NCBI GenBank assembly: GCA_934307695.1
Contig: CAKRCS010000009.1
Coordinates: forward strand, 15,591-79,590
Direction: 5' to 3'
DNA length: 64,000 bases
Source: an uncultured Agathobacter sp.
GTDB lineage: Bacteria; Bacillota; Clostridia; Lachnospirales; Lachnospiraceae
This document shows, piece by piece, positions 25,972 through 35,095 of this stretch. The number at the start of each line of letters is the position of its first letter. The stretch's first letter is position 1. A program made the translations under genes and the position numbers. Under the pieces are notes generated by a model. The model was not told the DNA's origin. It did not search any database and was given only the letters and a program-made list of their open reading frames with translations.

Positions 25972-28017
25972 TTATGCAGTCACCATCCCTACTGATTGCA
26001 GTTCCACATTGGAGTCTACTTCATTATAAGATACAACAATCAGATCTTTAAAATAATCTTCTGTCAGCTTTTTAAAATACATACGCACGATCGGAGAGGT
26101 AATAATGATCGCACTCTTTCCGAGGTTTTCTAACTTCGCGATCTCCGTCTCCACCGATGCCATGATCTTCTTGGTGCGCTCCGGATCGAGCGTAAGGTAA
26201 GCCCCCTGCTCCGTCTGTTTTACCGAGCCCATGATCTCCTGCTCGATCTTCGGATCAAGTGTCACAACGCTCGTTGTCTCATTGGCAGGGAAATACTTAT
26301 TGGAAATTGCACGCTTAAGTGCCTGTCTGGTGTATTCGGTAAGCACATCCGTATCACGCGTGGTCTGTGCATGGTCGGCAAGTGTCTCAAAAATTGTCAG
26401 CAGATCACGGATGGAGATTCCCTCCTCCAAAAGATTCTGCAATACCTTCTGGATCTCACCAAGTCCAAGCAGCTTCGGTGTAAGCTCGTCCACCAGCACC
26501 GGATTGCTCTCCTTTAGGTTGTTGACCAGATTCTGTACATCCTGTCTTGTAAGAAGTTCTGCAATATGGCTTCTTATTACCTCGGTCAGGTGTGTTGCAA
26601 TGATAGACGGTGGATCAACAACCGTGTATCCGAGACTTTCTGCACGCTCTCTCTGCCCCTCTGTAATCCAGATTGCCGGCAGGTGAAACGACGGTTCAAA
26701 GGTTGGGATACCGGTGATTTCCTCCTCCACATAGCCCGGATTCATCGCCATGTAGTGATCGAAAAGAATCTCACCCTCGGTCACCTGGATTCCCTTGATC
26801 TTGATGATATACTGGTTCGGGTTGAGCTGGATGTTATCCCTCAATCGGATGATCGGCACGACCGTACCAAGCTCCAGCGCAATCTGTCTTCGGATCATAA
26901 CTACACGATCCAGAAGGTCACCGCCCTGATTAACATCCGCAAGCGGAATGATACCGTATCCGAACTCCAGCTCGATCGGATCAACCTGCAACAGGGACAC
27001 AACATTCTCCGGCTTTCGGATTTCCTCCGCCTCGGTCTCCTGCTGCTGAACCTCCTCCTCAATTGTCTCCTCGCCGATGCTCTTGGACATGGAGCGTCCA
27101 CAGAGGATAAACACCAATCCAAATGCTAGGAACAATAATGTATTTAACGGTGTTGCAACACCGAAGAAGATCAGCACCACGCCGACCAGATACAATACCT
27201 TCGGCACACCAAACAGCTGCTTGACCAGCACGCCGCTAAAGTCCGCCTCGTTGGAGCCTTTGGTGACAAGAATACCGGTGGCAAGTGAGATCAGAAGGGA
27301 CGGAATCTGGGAAACAAGTCCGTCACCGATGGTCAGGATGCCGTACTGTTGCAGCGCGCTCATTGCATCGAGCCCCTGATTCATGATACCCATTACCGTA
27401 CCACCGATCAGGTTGATAAACGTAATGATCAGTCCTGCTGTTGCATCTCCCTTTACATACTTTGTCGCACCATCCATGGAACCGAAGAAGCTTGCTTCCT
27501 TCTGCAGCTTCTCTCGCCGTACCTGTGCCTCTTTATCTGTGATGGCACCGGTATTTAAGTCGGCATCGATTGCCATCTGTTTACCCGGCATAGCATCAAG
27601 TGTGAATCTGGCGGTTACCTCAGATACACGCTCAGAACCTTTGTTGATGACGATAAACTGGATAAGTACCAGCACGATGAAAACAATCGCGCCGATGACC
27701 AGATCTCCTCCGCCTACAAATCCTCCAAAGGTCGTAACAACGTTACCCGGATTACCCGTGGTAAGGATCAGACGCGTGGAAGAAACGTTCAGTGAGATAC
27801 GAAAAATAGTTGTAAACAAAAGCAGCGTCGGGAAAAATGACATATCGAGCACTTCTTTTGCGTAAAGCACGTTAAATAAAATAATAAGCGCAATGGAAAG
27901 GTTGAGGGCAAGCATAATATCCAGCAAAAATGATGGAATCGGTATAATGAAGAATACAACGGCGGCAAGCAGATACGCGCCAACGCCAAGGTCTTCTTTC
28001 TTTACGGATAAATTCAC
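25972..28017 (-). CDS. flhA: Flagellar type III export gate protein FlhA
   Basis: Largest export-gate protein, nonameric ring in the membrane. N-terminal half has about eight membrane helices with the conserved FHIPEP-type cytoplasmic loop region (VTARFTLDAMPGKQMAIDAD near residues 135-155). The C-terminal cytosolic domain (about 330-681) docks export chaperones. Length 681 aa is normal. It follows flhB by 42 bases. Confidence 0.97.
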   Translation of the reverse strand: MNLSVKKEDLGVGAYLLAAVVFFIIPIPSFLLDIMLALNLSIALIILFNVLYAKEVLDMSFFPTLLLFTTIFRISLNVSSTRLILTTGNPGNVVTTFGGFVGGGDLVIGAIVFIVLVLIQFIVINKGSERVSEVTARFTLDAMPGKQMAIDADLNTGAITDKEAQVRREKLQKEASFFGSMDGATKYVKGDATAGLIITFINLIGGTVMGIMNQGLDAMSALQQYGILTIGDGLVSQIPSLLISLATGILVTKGSNEADFSGVLVKQLFGVPKVLYLVGVVLIFFGVATPLNTLLFLAFGLVFILCGRSMSKSIGEETIEEEVQQQETEAEEIRKPENVVSLLQVDPIELEFGYGIIPLADVNQGGDLLDRVVMIRRQIALELGTVVPIIRLRDNIQLNPNQYIIKIKGIQVTEGEILFDHYMAMNPGYVEEEITGIPTFEPSFHLPAIWITEGQRERAESLGYTVVDPPSIIATHLTEVIRSHIAELLTRQDVQNLVNNLKESNPVLVDELTPKLLGLGEIQKVLQNLLEEGISIRDLLTIFETLADHAQTTRDTDVLTEYTRQALKRAISNKYFPANETTSVVTLDPKIEQEIMGSVKQTEQGAYLTLDPERTKKIMASVETEIAKLENLGKSAIIITSPIVRMYFKKLTEDYFKDLIVVSYNEVDSNVELQSVGMVTA

Positions 28018-28059
28018 TTTGTTTGCCCTCCTTTCTTATGTTTATAAACGAATCAGATC

Positions 28060-29205
28060 TTACATATTTTTCATGCGGTAAACCGTCGCAAGTACCTCCG
28101 CGACAGCCTGATATAGTTCTGGCGGGATTTCCGCACCGATATCAACGTTGTGGTAGATCATTCGGGCAAGTGGTTTATTCTCCACGATCTCGACATGATT
28201 TTCCTTTGCGACCTCTTTGATCTTCAGAGCGACATAATCCTCACCTTTTGCGAGAAGCACAGGCGCTTTCCCGGTGTTGGCATCATACTTGAGTGCTACC
28301 GCAAAATGCGTCGGGTTCGTGATGACAACGTCCGCCTTCGGGACATCCTGCATCATGCGGCGCTGCGAAGCTTCCTGCATCTTTCTGCGCTGTCTGCCCT
28401 TGATCTGCGGATCTCCCTCTGTATTCTTGTACTCATCCTTTACTTCCTGCTTTGTCATCTTCATATCTTCGCTGAACTTGCGCTTCTGGTAGATAAAATC
28501 TGCCAGACCGACGATCAGATAGACGAGACTGATCTTAAGACCGGTATCCAGTATGATCTCCCCGACAAGCGAGATCGCCTGTTTTAGTGAGATTTCATAC
28601 AGGACAAACAGATCGTTTGCCTTGTCTCTTACAGAGAAGTACGCAATCAGCGCGATCAGCACGATTTTAATAATTGCCATGACCAGATTGAACAGGGATT
28701 CCTTGGAAAAAATACGCTTGAATCCGTTGATCGGGTTGAACTTGCTAAGCTTCGGTTCCATCGGCTTGGCAGACACCTTCCATCCGACCTGTACGATGCT
28801 GACTAAAATCGCGATTACAACGCCGATCAGGAAAAATGGCCATACGCTGAGCAATATCTGTATCAGCATCTGCATCGTAAACGCAGCGACCGCCTGACTT
28901 GTAAATCCAAGCTCTCCGGGATTGACATAGCCGCCAATCCGGTTGTACACGATTGAAAAAATATTGACCAGATTTTCTCCGATATAGGAGATGAAAATCT
29001 TTAAAATCAAAAAGAGTGCAATCAACATAAACGCAGAGGTAAGCTCCTTGCTTTTTGCAACTTTACCCTCTTTTCTTGCATCGTCCAGCTTTTTCTGGGT
29101 TGCCGGCTCTGTTTTCTCTCCGCCTTCCCCATCCTGCGCAAACCATTGGAGATTGTAGCGCAATATGTAGTTTACTTCTGCTTCTTTGTTAATGCATACT
29201 TTCAA
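28060..29205 (-). CDS. flhB: Flagellar export switch protein FlhB
   Basis: Export-gate protein that switches specificity from rod/hook to filament by self-cleavage. The NPTH cleavage site is present in VITNPTHFAVALKYD near residues 285-299, after four membrane helices. The N-terminal region QDGEGGEKTEPATQKKLDDA is typical. The apparent start is TTG 29205 overlapping the end of fliR by 17 bases; no strong ribosome site is seen, so the true start may be a few codons downstream. Length up to 381 aa. Confidence 0.95.
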   Translation of the reverse strand: MKVCINKEAEVNYILRYNLQWFAQDGEGGEKTEPATQKKLDDARKEGKVAKSKELTSAFMLIALFLILKIFISYIGENLVNIFSIVYNRIGGYVNPGELGFTSQAVAAFTMQMLIQILLSVWPFFLIGVVIAILVSIVQVGWKVSAKPMEPKLSKFNPINGFKRIFSKESLFNLVMAIIKIVLIALIAYFSVRDKANDLFVLYEISLKQAISLVGEIILDTGLKISLVYLIVGLADFIYQKRKFSEDMKMTKQEVKDEYKNTEGDPQIKGRQRRKMQEASQRRMMQDVPKADVVITNPTHFAVALKYDANTGKAPVLLAKGEDYVALKIKEVAKENHVEIVENKPLARMIYHNVDIGAEIPPELYQAVAEVLATVYRMKNM

Positions 29206-29968
29206 TGACCATACCCACCATCGTCTTAATCTCCCGGAATATGAAGTTGGCGATATTCGGCATCAAATAGATCGTAAGGAAAATCGCCGCCATTCCAACC
29301 AGAAGCTTTAGCTGTACACCGACTGCAAACATGTTCATCTGCGGTGCAACCTTTGCCATGATACCAAGGATGCAGTTTAGCACCATAATGCAGGCAAATA
29401 CCGGTAGAAAGATGCGGAATCCGATAATGCACAGATCCAGCATATATTTTGTCATGGCAGCAATCAGCCCATCCCACGCAAAGACTGTTCCGCCGATCGG
29501 TATCACATAAAAAGAATCACACGCTGCCCGCAGCACATAAGTGTGCATATCTGAGATCATCAGTAAAAGCAGCACAATATAATAATAGAAATCACCGCTT
29601 ATAGTGGCCTCTGTTGCCATATCCGGATTGAACTCCGTTGCCATGGACAAGCCGATATCCATATCGATGATATTACCTGCAAATAAAAGAATGGAATTAC
29701 AGATATTGGCTGCAAATCCGATGATCAGCCCTGTAATTCCCTCCTGCAGCACACAGACTGCGTATCCCACAACCCCGACATAATTCAGTTCCGGATGTGG
29801 AACTACATTGTAAAGCAGCAGCGAGACAAAAAAAGACAAACCGATCTTTGTCCGTCCGGGTACTGCGGAATGCCCAAATACCGGGGCAGTGTAGACAAAT
29901 GAAGAAATTCGCACCAATATCAGCAGCAAATATTCAAAATTGTCCAGTGAAAACGTCACATCAACCAT
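29189..29968 (-). CDS. fliR: Flagellar export gate protein FliR
   Basis: Integral membrane subunit of the FliP-FliQ-FliR export core. The 259-aa protein has about six hydrophobic segments and typical blocks such as PVFGHSAVPGRTKIGLSFF and LQEGITGLIIGFAAN. It overlaps flhB at its 3' end and follows fliQ by 6 bases. Confidence 0.95.
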   Translation of the reverse strand: MVDVTFSLDNFEYLLLILVRISSFVYTAPVFGHSAVPGRTKIGLSFFVSLLLYNVVPHPELNYVGVVGYAVCVLQEGITGLIIGFAANICNSILLFAGNIIDMDIGLSMATEFNPDMATEATISGDFYYYIVLLLLMISDMHTYVLRAACDSFYVIPIGGTVFAWDGLIAAMTKYMLDLCIIGFRIFLPVFACIMVLNCILGIMAKVAPQMNMFAVGVQLKLLVGMAAIFLTIYLMPNIANFIFREIKTMVGMVIESMH

Positions 29969-29974
29969 GCTCTA

Positions 29975-30256
29975 TCAGATTCCCAAACTAAGATAATAAC
30001 TAAAGTTCGACCAAAGCGTCACCATAAAGCCGGTCAACTTGTTCAAAAGCCATGAGCCGATGATCATAAGTGTGATGAACACGGCAAGAATCTTCGGAAC
30101 AAACGTAAGTGTCTGCTCCTGAATGGAAGTAACCGTCTGAAAAATACTGACGATCAATCCGACAATCAGCGAAACTAAAAGCAATGGAGCCGCTGTAATT
30201 ATTATAGTATAGATTGCCTCACGGGCAATATCAAGTACCGCACCTTCTGTAATCAT
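29975..30256 (-). CDS. fliQ: Flagellar export gate protein FliQ
   Basis: Small (93 aa) export-gate subunit with two membrane helices, containing the family pattern VLDIAREAIYTIIITAAPLL and IVGLIVSIFQTVTSIQEQTL. It lies between fliP and fliR in the invariant fliPQR order. Confidence 0.96.
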   Translation of the reverse strand: MITEGAVLDIAREAIYTIIITAAPLLLVSLIVGLIVSIFQTVTSIQEQTLTFVPKILAVFITLMIIGSWLLNKLTGFMVTLWSNFSYYLSLGI

Positions 30257-30270
30257 ACGCTCTCACCTCG

Positions 30271-31131
30271 TCAGTAAAATGTCCGGACAAGCTCACCGAT
30301 CACAAGATCCCAGCCATCCGCCAATACAAATAATAAAATCTTAAACGGCAGCGAGATTGTCGTCGGTGGAAGCATCATCATACCCATTGACATAAGTACG
30401 GATGACACAACCATGTCGATTACGATAAATGGAATGTAGATCAAAAATCCGATGATAAACGCTGCACGAAGCTCACTTAAGATGAATGCCGGCACAAGCG
30501 TCGTAAACGGTATGTCATCATAGTCCTCAAAGTCGGAGCTGTCCGCGCCGGAAATATCGATAAACAGTGCAAGATCCTTGCGCATCGTCTGTCCGTACAT
30601 AAACTCACGGATCGGCTGCTCCGCCGCCTTTAACGCCTCCGTCTGTGTGATCGTTCCCTGATCCAGCGGCTGGATTGCAACCGTGTTGATCTCCTGAAAG
30701 GTTGGCCACATGATAAAGAACGTCAGGAAAAGCGCCAGTCCGATCAGCACCTGGTTCGGTGGCGCCGACTGCGTTCCGATCGCTGTCCGCACGAAATGCA
30801 GCACGATCACGATTCTGGTGTAACTGGTCAGCATGATCAGAAGTGACGGTGCCAGAGAGAGGATCGTCAGTACCAGAAGCATTCGGATCGGTGTGGAAAC
30901 CGAGCCTGAGCTATTGTTATAATTGATGGAAAATCCATCCGTCGAATCGGTTGAGGCATCTGCTGTTTCCGGCTGCTGTGTATTTTCAAGATTGGCAATG
31001 CTGTCCGGATCCATGCCCGCCGCATGTGCATGCACCGGATGATAGAAGCTCAAAACCGCCGTTATAAGAAGAACGATGCAGGCAAAACCAAACGTAAGCC
31101 TGCAATAATGATGCTTTAATCTGCTTTTCAT
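30271..31131 (-). CDS. fliP: Flagellar export gate protein FliP
   Basis: Core of the export gate. The N-terminal signal-like segment (about residues 12-38) is followed by an acidic linker with SINYNNSSGS, then the FliP domain: LTSYTRIVIVLHFVRTAIGT, ALFLTFFIMWP and FILSELRAAFIIGFLIYIPF. Length 286 aa. Two bases separate it from fliO. Confidence 0.96.
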   Translation of the reverse strand: MKSRLKHHYCRLTFGFACIVLLITAVLSFYHPVHAHAAGMDPDSIANLENTQQPETADASTDSTDGFSINYNNSSGSVSTPIRMLLVLTILSLAPSLLIMLTSYTRIVIVLHFVRTAIGTQSAPPNQVLIGLALFLTFFIMWPTFQEINTVAIQPLDQGTITQTEALKAAEQPIREFMYGQTMRKDLALFIDISGADSSDFEDYDDIPFTTLVPAFILSELRAAFIIGFLIYIPFIVIDMVVSSVLMSMGMMMLPPTTISLPFKILLFVLADGWDLVIGELVRTFY

Positions 31132-31132
31132 A

Positions 31133-31513
31133 TTATCCCTGTTTCTTTGGAAGTTTGTCCTTCAGTTTGTTAAAGATCTCCTGAAAGCTTTCCTGTGTAA
31201 CTGTTTCGTTGTCCGTAAGATCCTGTACCTCGTCTGCGGAAAGCTCTGCAAGCAGACTCATCTCCTCCTTGCCTACCGCCACGACCAGATACTTGCTGCC
31301 TGCGCGCACGATGGAAATCATCTTGTTGCTGCCGAGATTCATCGTCTCAACCAGCTTCAGATTTTTTCCACATGAATGCGCCTTCTGATACCCGCCGATC
31401 CAGCGGGTAACATAATAAGTCATTGCAAGGACAAACACAAAGATCAGCAGAACCTTTATCAACTGTCCAAAACTCTCTAATGTAGATGTAGAAGTCAGTA
31501 AAATACTCATCAT
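31133..31513 (-). CDS. fliO: Flagellar biosynthesis protein FliO/FliZ
   Basis: Small bitopic membrane protein (126 aa) that helps FliP assemble. One membrane helix (about 16-38) is followed by a compact cytoplasmic domain (GGYQKAHSCGKNLKLVETMNL) similar to FliO/FliZ of Firmicutes. Tandem ATGs at 31513 and 31510 follow GAGGGT. It is only 14 bases from fliY; in B. subtilis cheY occupies this position, and here it is missing. Confidence 0.88.
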   Translation of the reverse strand: MMSILLTSTSTLESFGQLIKVLLIFVFVLAMTYYVTRWIGGYQKAHSCGKNLKLVETMNLGSNKMISIVRAGSKYLVVAVGKEEMSLLAELSADEVQDLTDNETVTQESFQEIFNKLKDKLPKKQG

Positions 31514-31527
31514 ACCCTCAACTGATA

Positions 31528-32715
31528 TTACTTGCCATTGTTGACAATCTCTGTAATGCGGACACCGAAGCTCTCCTCGATCACGACAACCTCACCCTTT
31601 GCAACATACTTGCCGTTGACAAGCACATCGATCGGTTCCCCGGCAATCTTGTTCAGCTCGATGATTTTTCCCGGCCCAAACTCTAAGATATCCGAGATCG
31701 ACTTCTGTGTGCGTCCAAGCTCTACGGTTACCTCCAGCGGCACATCCATAATAAGATCGATATTCTCCGGCTGGAACGCGCCCACCGCACCTCCGTTGAA
31801 CGGCTGGAACTGTGCAGGCTGTACATTAACCGGCTGCCCCATCATCTGCTGTCCCATCATCGGCTGCCCCATCATCTGCTGTCCCATCATTGGTTGTCCC
31901 ATCATCGGCTGTCCCATCATCGGTTGTCCTGTCATCGGCTGCCCCATCATCTGCTGTCCGCCGCCCTGTGGCATGGAAGCTGCCGGAGCTGGTGCCGGTG
32001 CTGGAGCAGGCGTTGGCGCTGCCATTTCTTCCTTTACACTATTGCTGTCGATCTCCATGTTGCGGGAAACGCCCGCACACATCTCCTTCGCGAAGGAAAC
32101 CGGATACAACTGCATAATCTCACTGTCAACGATATCGCCGATCTCCATGCGGAATGAAATCTTTACAAACTCTCCTGTTAAAAACTCGTCAATCTCTTTC
32201 TCATTGATGTTATCCTTTAAATCGACAATGTCCGCAATCGGCGGGCTGATATCGATTGTCTTGTTGAGCATGGAGGAAAGCGATGTGGCGGATGATCCCA
32301 TCATCTGGTTCATTGCCTCGCTGATCGCACTTAAGTGCAGTTCTCCAAGCTCTCCCTCCGTATCTGTACCATCCCCTCCCATCATAAGGTCGGTGATGAT
32401 CTTAACGTCCTTTTCCTTTAAGACTAAGATGTTGCTTCCGTCCAGACCTACCGTATAGGCGATCCGGATAAATACACACGGTTTTTCGTACTTCTGTGTC
32501 ATTTCGTCCCATGTAGTAAGGGAAACCACAGGTGTTGAAATCTCAACCCTGCGATTGACAAGGGCAAATAAGGTTGTTGCCGCAGTACCCATGCTGATAT
32601 TGGCAATCTCGCCGATCGCATCTTTTTCCGCCTCTGTAAGCATCGGCTTTTCTTCAGATGTTCCTGGATTGTTTAGCAGTGCATTTATTTCTTCCTGCGA
32701 TAAAACTCCATCCAT
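31528..32715 (-). CDS. fliY: Flagellar motor switch phosphatase FliY (FliN with CheC-like domain)
   Basis: Switch-complex protein and CheY-P phosphatase. N-terminal CheY-P-binding peptide VLSQEEINALLN; CheC-like domain (about 25-205) with two active-site patterns (IGEIANISMG and ISEAMNQMMG); a Pro/Ala linker, then an eight-unit Met-Gly-Gln repeat (about 255-295); and a C-terminal FliN/SpoA domain (about 310-395, VPLEVTVELGRTQKSISDIL). Length 395 aa. It lies 4 bases after fliM. The repeat linker is unusual. Confidence 0.95.
   Translation of the reverse strand: MDGVLSQEEINALLNNPGTSEEKPMLTEAEKDAIGEIANISMGTAATTLFALVNRRVEISTPVVSLTTWDEMTQKYEKPCVFIRIAYTVGLDGSNILVLKEKDVKIITDLMMGGDGTDTEGELGELHLSAISEAMNQMMGSSATSLSSMLNKTIDISPPIADIVDLKDNINEKEIDEFLTGEFVKISFRMEIGDIVDSEIMQLYPVSFAKEMCAGVSRNMEIDSNSVKEEMAAPTPAPAPAPAPAASMPQGGGQQMMGQPMTGQPMMGQPMMGQPMMGQQMMGQPMMGQQMMGQPVNVQPAQFQPFNGGAVGAFQPENIDLIMDVPLEVTVELGRTQKSISDILEFGPGKIIELNKIAGEPIDVLVNGKYVAKGEVVVIEESFGVRITEIVNNGK
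31831..31950. repeat. Eight tandem 15-bp units in the fliY linker
   Basis: Eight consecutive 15-base units (31831-31950) encode MMGQP, MMGQQ or MTGQP. They lie between the CheC-like domain and the FliN domain. High DNA identity suggests copy-number change by slippage, always in frame. Confidence 0.9.
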
Positions 32716-32719
32716 ACCT

Positions 32720-33700
32720 CTATTGCTCCTCTCTAATTACCGAAGTAATTCTGACTGCATAATCATCGCCTGCAGCACCAGGCAGTGCAGTAAATTTTCG
32801 TATATTTCCAACATAGACATCAAGTTCTTCGTCTACCCGCCGGTTCAGCTTAATGATATCTCCGTTCTGAAGTCCTGCAAAATCACTTACCGATATCGTA
32901 CTATTTCCAAGCACTGCTTTAATCGGAATCTGCGCCCGCTGGATCAGAGCCTCAATCGCCTCCGAATAGTTCGTCTCATCCTGATTCTGCATATTGGAAT
33001 ACCAGTATTTGGTATTTAACTTGTCAATGACATCCTCGAGCGTGATATATGGCAGGCAGACGTTCATAAGTCCCTCCACATTTCCGATGCGGATATTCAT
33101 GGTCACGATCGCAATCATCTCGCTCGGAGAAATAATCTGCGCATACTGTGAGTTCGTTTCGATCCGTTCTAAGTGCGGGTGGATATCCACCACGTTCGCC
33201 CACGGCTCATGCAGCAGGTTCACGCACACGACAAAAATACGTTCAATGATCAAAAGCTCGATTTCTGAGAAGTCACGAACTTTTTCAAGTGTCTCTCCCT
33301 GTCCTCCCAGCATACGGTCCACGATCGCATAGCCAAGATTCGAAGCCATCTCGATAATGATATTGCCCTGTAATGGTGCGAAATTTACAATACCCAAAAG
33401 AACCGGGTTAGAAAGTGCATTGGAAAACTCTGAGTAAGTTACCGCCTCCGAATTCATTACTTCCACCTGCACCGATTTACGCAGATAAACCGGAAAGTTT
33501 GTTGAAAGTAACCGTCCGTAATGCTCAAATATAATCTCCAACGTCCTCAAATGCTCTTTCGAAAATTTGGATGGGCGCGCGAAGTCATAATCTTTTACAT
33601 GTTTTTCTTTTGTGTCTTTTATTTCATCCACATCCAGCTCGCCGCTGCTCAACGCCGCAAGCAGACTGTCTATCTCATTTTGAGATAAAACGTCACCCAT
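32720..33700 (-). CDS. fliM: Flagellar motor switch protein FliM
   Basis: Middle component of the rotor switch. N-terminal CheY-P-binding peptide VLSQNEIDSLLAAL (about 4-17), the CheC-fold middle domain (about 40-235), and a C-terminal SpoA domain (about 250-325). Length 326 aa is typical. It is followed by fliY, so the C-ring proteins FliM and FliY are made together. Confidence 0.96.
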   Translation of the reverse strand: MGDVLSQNEIDSLLAALSSGELDVDEIKDTKEKHVKDYDFARPSKFSKEHLRTLEIIFEHYGRLLSTNFPVYLRKSVQVEVMNSEAVTYSEFSNALSNPVLLGIVNFAPLQGNIIIEMASNLGYAIVDRMLGGQGETLEKVRDFSEIELLIIERIFVVCVNLLHEPWANVVDIHPHLERIETNSQYAQIISPSEMIAIVTMNIRIGNVEGLMNVCLPYITLEDVIDKLNTKYWYSNMQNQDETNYSEAIEALIQRAQIPIKAVLGNSTISVSDFAGLQNGDIIKLNRRVDEELDVYVGNIRKFTALPGAAGDDYAVRITSVIREEQ

Positions 33701-33748
33701 CGAATACTCACCACCTAGTCATGATTCCCGCTATCCGGAATCCTCGTT

Positions 33749-34267
33749 TTAGTCTGTTGTCAGTCCGGAGAAGTTCACTCCGACCACATAATCCGGTCCG
33801 AACATATTCTGCATATCAGTTAAGATCTGCGCCTTTACCTCGGACACGCTGCTGTTAAAATCATCCACCGAATATCCTCCAAGAATCTGGATGATATCAT
33901 CCTGGATGATGGAATCCTTCTCGCTTAAGACCTCCGGTGAATACTTGGTATAATTGTCGCTCTGGTTATTCAAAGACAGGGTGACCGTAACCACAACATA
34001 GTGATTTTCTCCGTCCGTTGACTTGAGGTTCGTGTGGATGCTCTCCCCTCCATTGACGGAATAGGTGACGATCTGGTCAATCGGCAGATTGGAAAGACCT
34101 GTCGCTGCCCCGCTGTTTAATTCGAGGTCGATCGCACTGCATACCGCCGTGATCATCTCATTTGCCTTTTTTGTCTCTGGCAACACCGTAAAGATAAGCA
34201 GCCCCGTAAGCACGAAGTTGGCAAATGTAAGTGCCAGAATAATTACAGAAATTAAATTCTTTTTCAT
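33749..34267 (-). CDS. fliL: Flagellar basal-body-associated protein FliL
   Basis: Single-pass membrane protein (172 aa) that supports stator engagement. N-terminal membrane helix (about 5-27, SVIILALTFANFVLTGLL) and a periplasm-side type domain ending in the FliL-like VKAQILTDMQNMFGPDYVVGVNF. It follows motB by 15 bases. Confidence 0.88.
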   Translation of the reverse strand: MKKNLISVIILALTFANFVLTGLLIFTVLPETKKANEMITAVCSAIDLELNSGAATGLSNLPIDQIVTYSVNGGESIHTNLKSTDGENHYVVVTVTLSLNNQSDNYTKYSPEVLSEKDSIIQDDIIQILGGYSVDDFNSSVSEVKAQILTDMQNMFGPDYVVGVNFSGLTTD

Positions 34268-34282
34268 GAATAATCCTCTCCG

Positions 34283-35095
34283 TTAGTCCGTATTGGAATT
34301 GTACGAATTAAATATCTTGATCTCAACTCTTCGGTTCCTTGCGCGTCCCTCCGCTGTCGAATTATCCGCGACCGGGCAATATTCGCCGCGTCCGGAGGAC
34401 TTCACATGTGATGGTTCGATCGCCGTGTTGTCACGGATGTAATTTGCAACCGTAAGTGCGCGGAACATTGAAAGGACATCGTTGTCCGCATAGGTCTTTG
34501 AAACCATTGGAACGTTGTCCGTGTGCCCCTCCACCTCAATTGTATTTGAGGCATAGCCCTCTAGGATCGCACAGATTTTATCAACGATCGGATATGCATC
34601 TGTAAGGATCTCCGCCTTACCGGAATCAAATAAGATTGCTCCGCTTAGTGACAGCTGAACATATTCTGCGGTGAAATCCACCTCAACAAGGTTCTGGATA
34701 CCGGCATTATCTACCGCCTCCTGAATCTGCTGTGCCATCTGCTCGGATTCGGAAAGCTCCTGTTCCTTGTAGGCTTCATACACGGAGTTCTTGCTGCCCT
34801 CGGAGTCGTCCTGACTCTTGGAGTTAGACAGTTCCTTATAGTACGAATCCAGAAACTCAAGCTGACGTACACCGGAGGAGATCATCTCCCCCTCGCCGAT
34901 ACTTGCTCCTCCTGCCGGCAAGATGCTCATGTTGCTCTGCAGCGAGGCGATTACCTGCTGGAACTTGTCCGCATCCACCGTCGACATGGAATAAAGCAAT
35001 ACGAAAAAGCAAAGGAGCAGGTTCATAAGATCCGAAAATGTCGCCATCCACGCAGGGGCACCCTTTGGTGGATCTTCCGGTCTCTTTTTTGCCAC
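34283..35095 (-). CDS. motB: Flagellar stator protein MotB
   Basis: Peptidoglycan-binding stator subunit. The N-terminal PAWMATFSDLMNLLLCFFVL contains the proton/ion-binding Asp at the start of the membrane helix. A plug/linker region follows, and the OmpA-like domain (about 140-265) has VEGHTDNVP and RALTVANYI. Length 270 aa. The gene overlaps motA by one base (stop/start coupling). Confidence 0.96.
   Translation of the reverse strand: MAKKRPEDPPKGAPAWMATFSDLMNLLLCFFVLLYSMSTVDADKFQQVIASLQSNMSILPAGGASIGEGEMISSGVRQLEFLDSYYKELSNSKSQDDSEGSKNSVYEAYKEQELSESEQMAQQIQEAVDNAGIQNLVEVDFTAEYVQLSLSGAILFDSGKAEILTDAYPIVDKICAILEGYASNTIEVEGHTDNVPMVSKTYADNDVLSMFRALTVANYIRDNTAIEPSHVKSSGRGEYCPVADNSTAEGRARNRRVEIKIFNSYNSNTD

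Noticed and set aside
29189..29205. Possible frameshift joining fliR and flhB
   Set aside because: Both proteins are full length with normal ends; the 17-base overlap is ordinary translational coupling.
31831..31950. Short regular direct repeats suggestive of a CRISPR array
   Set aside because: Units are contiguous with no unique spacers and encode an in-frame pentapeptide linker of FliY.
31532..32458. Open plus-strand frame of 308 codons opposite fliY with a Cys/Ile/Gly repeat
   Set aside because: The repeat is the reverse complement of the in-frame MMGQP units of fliY; no ribosome site or family match.
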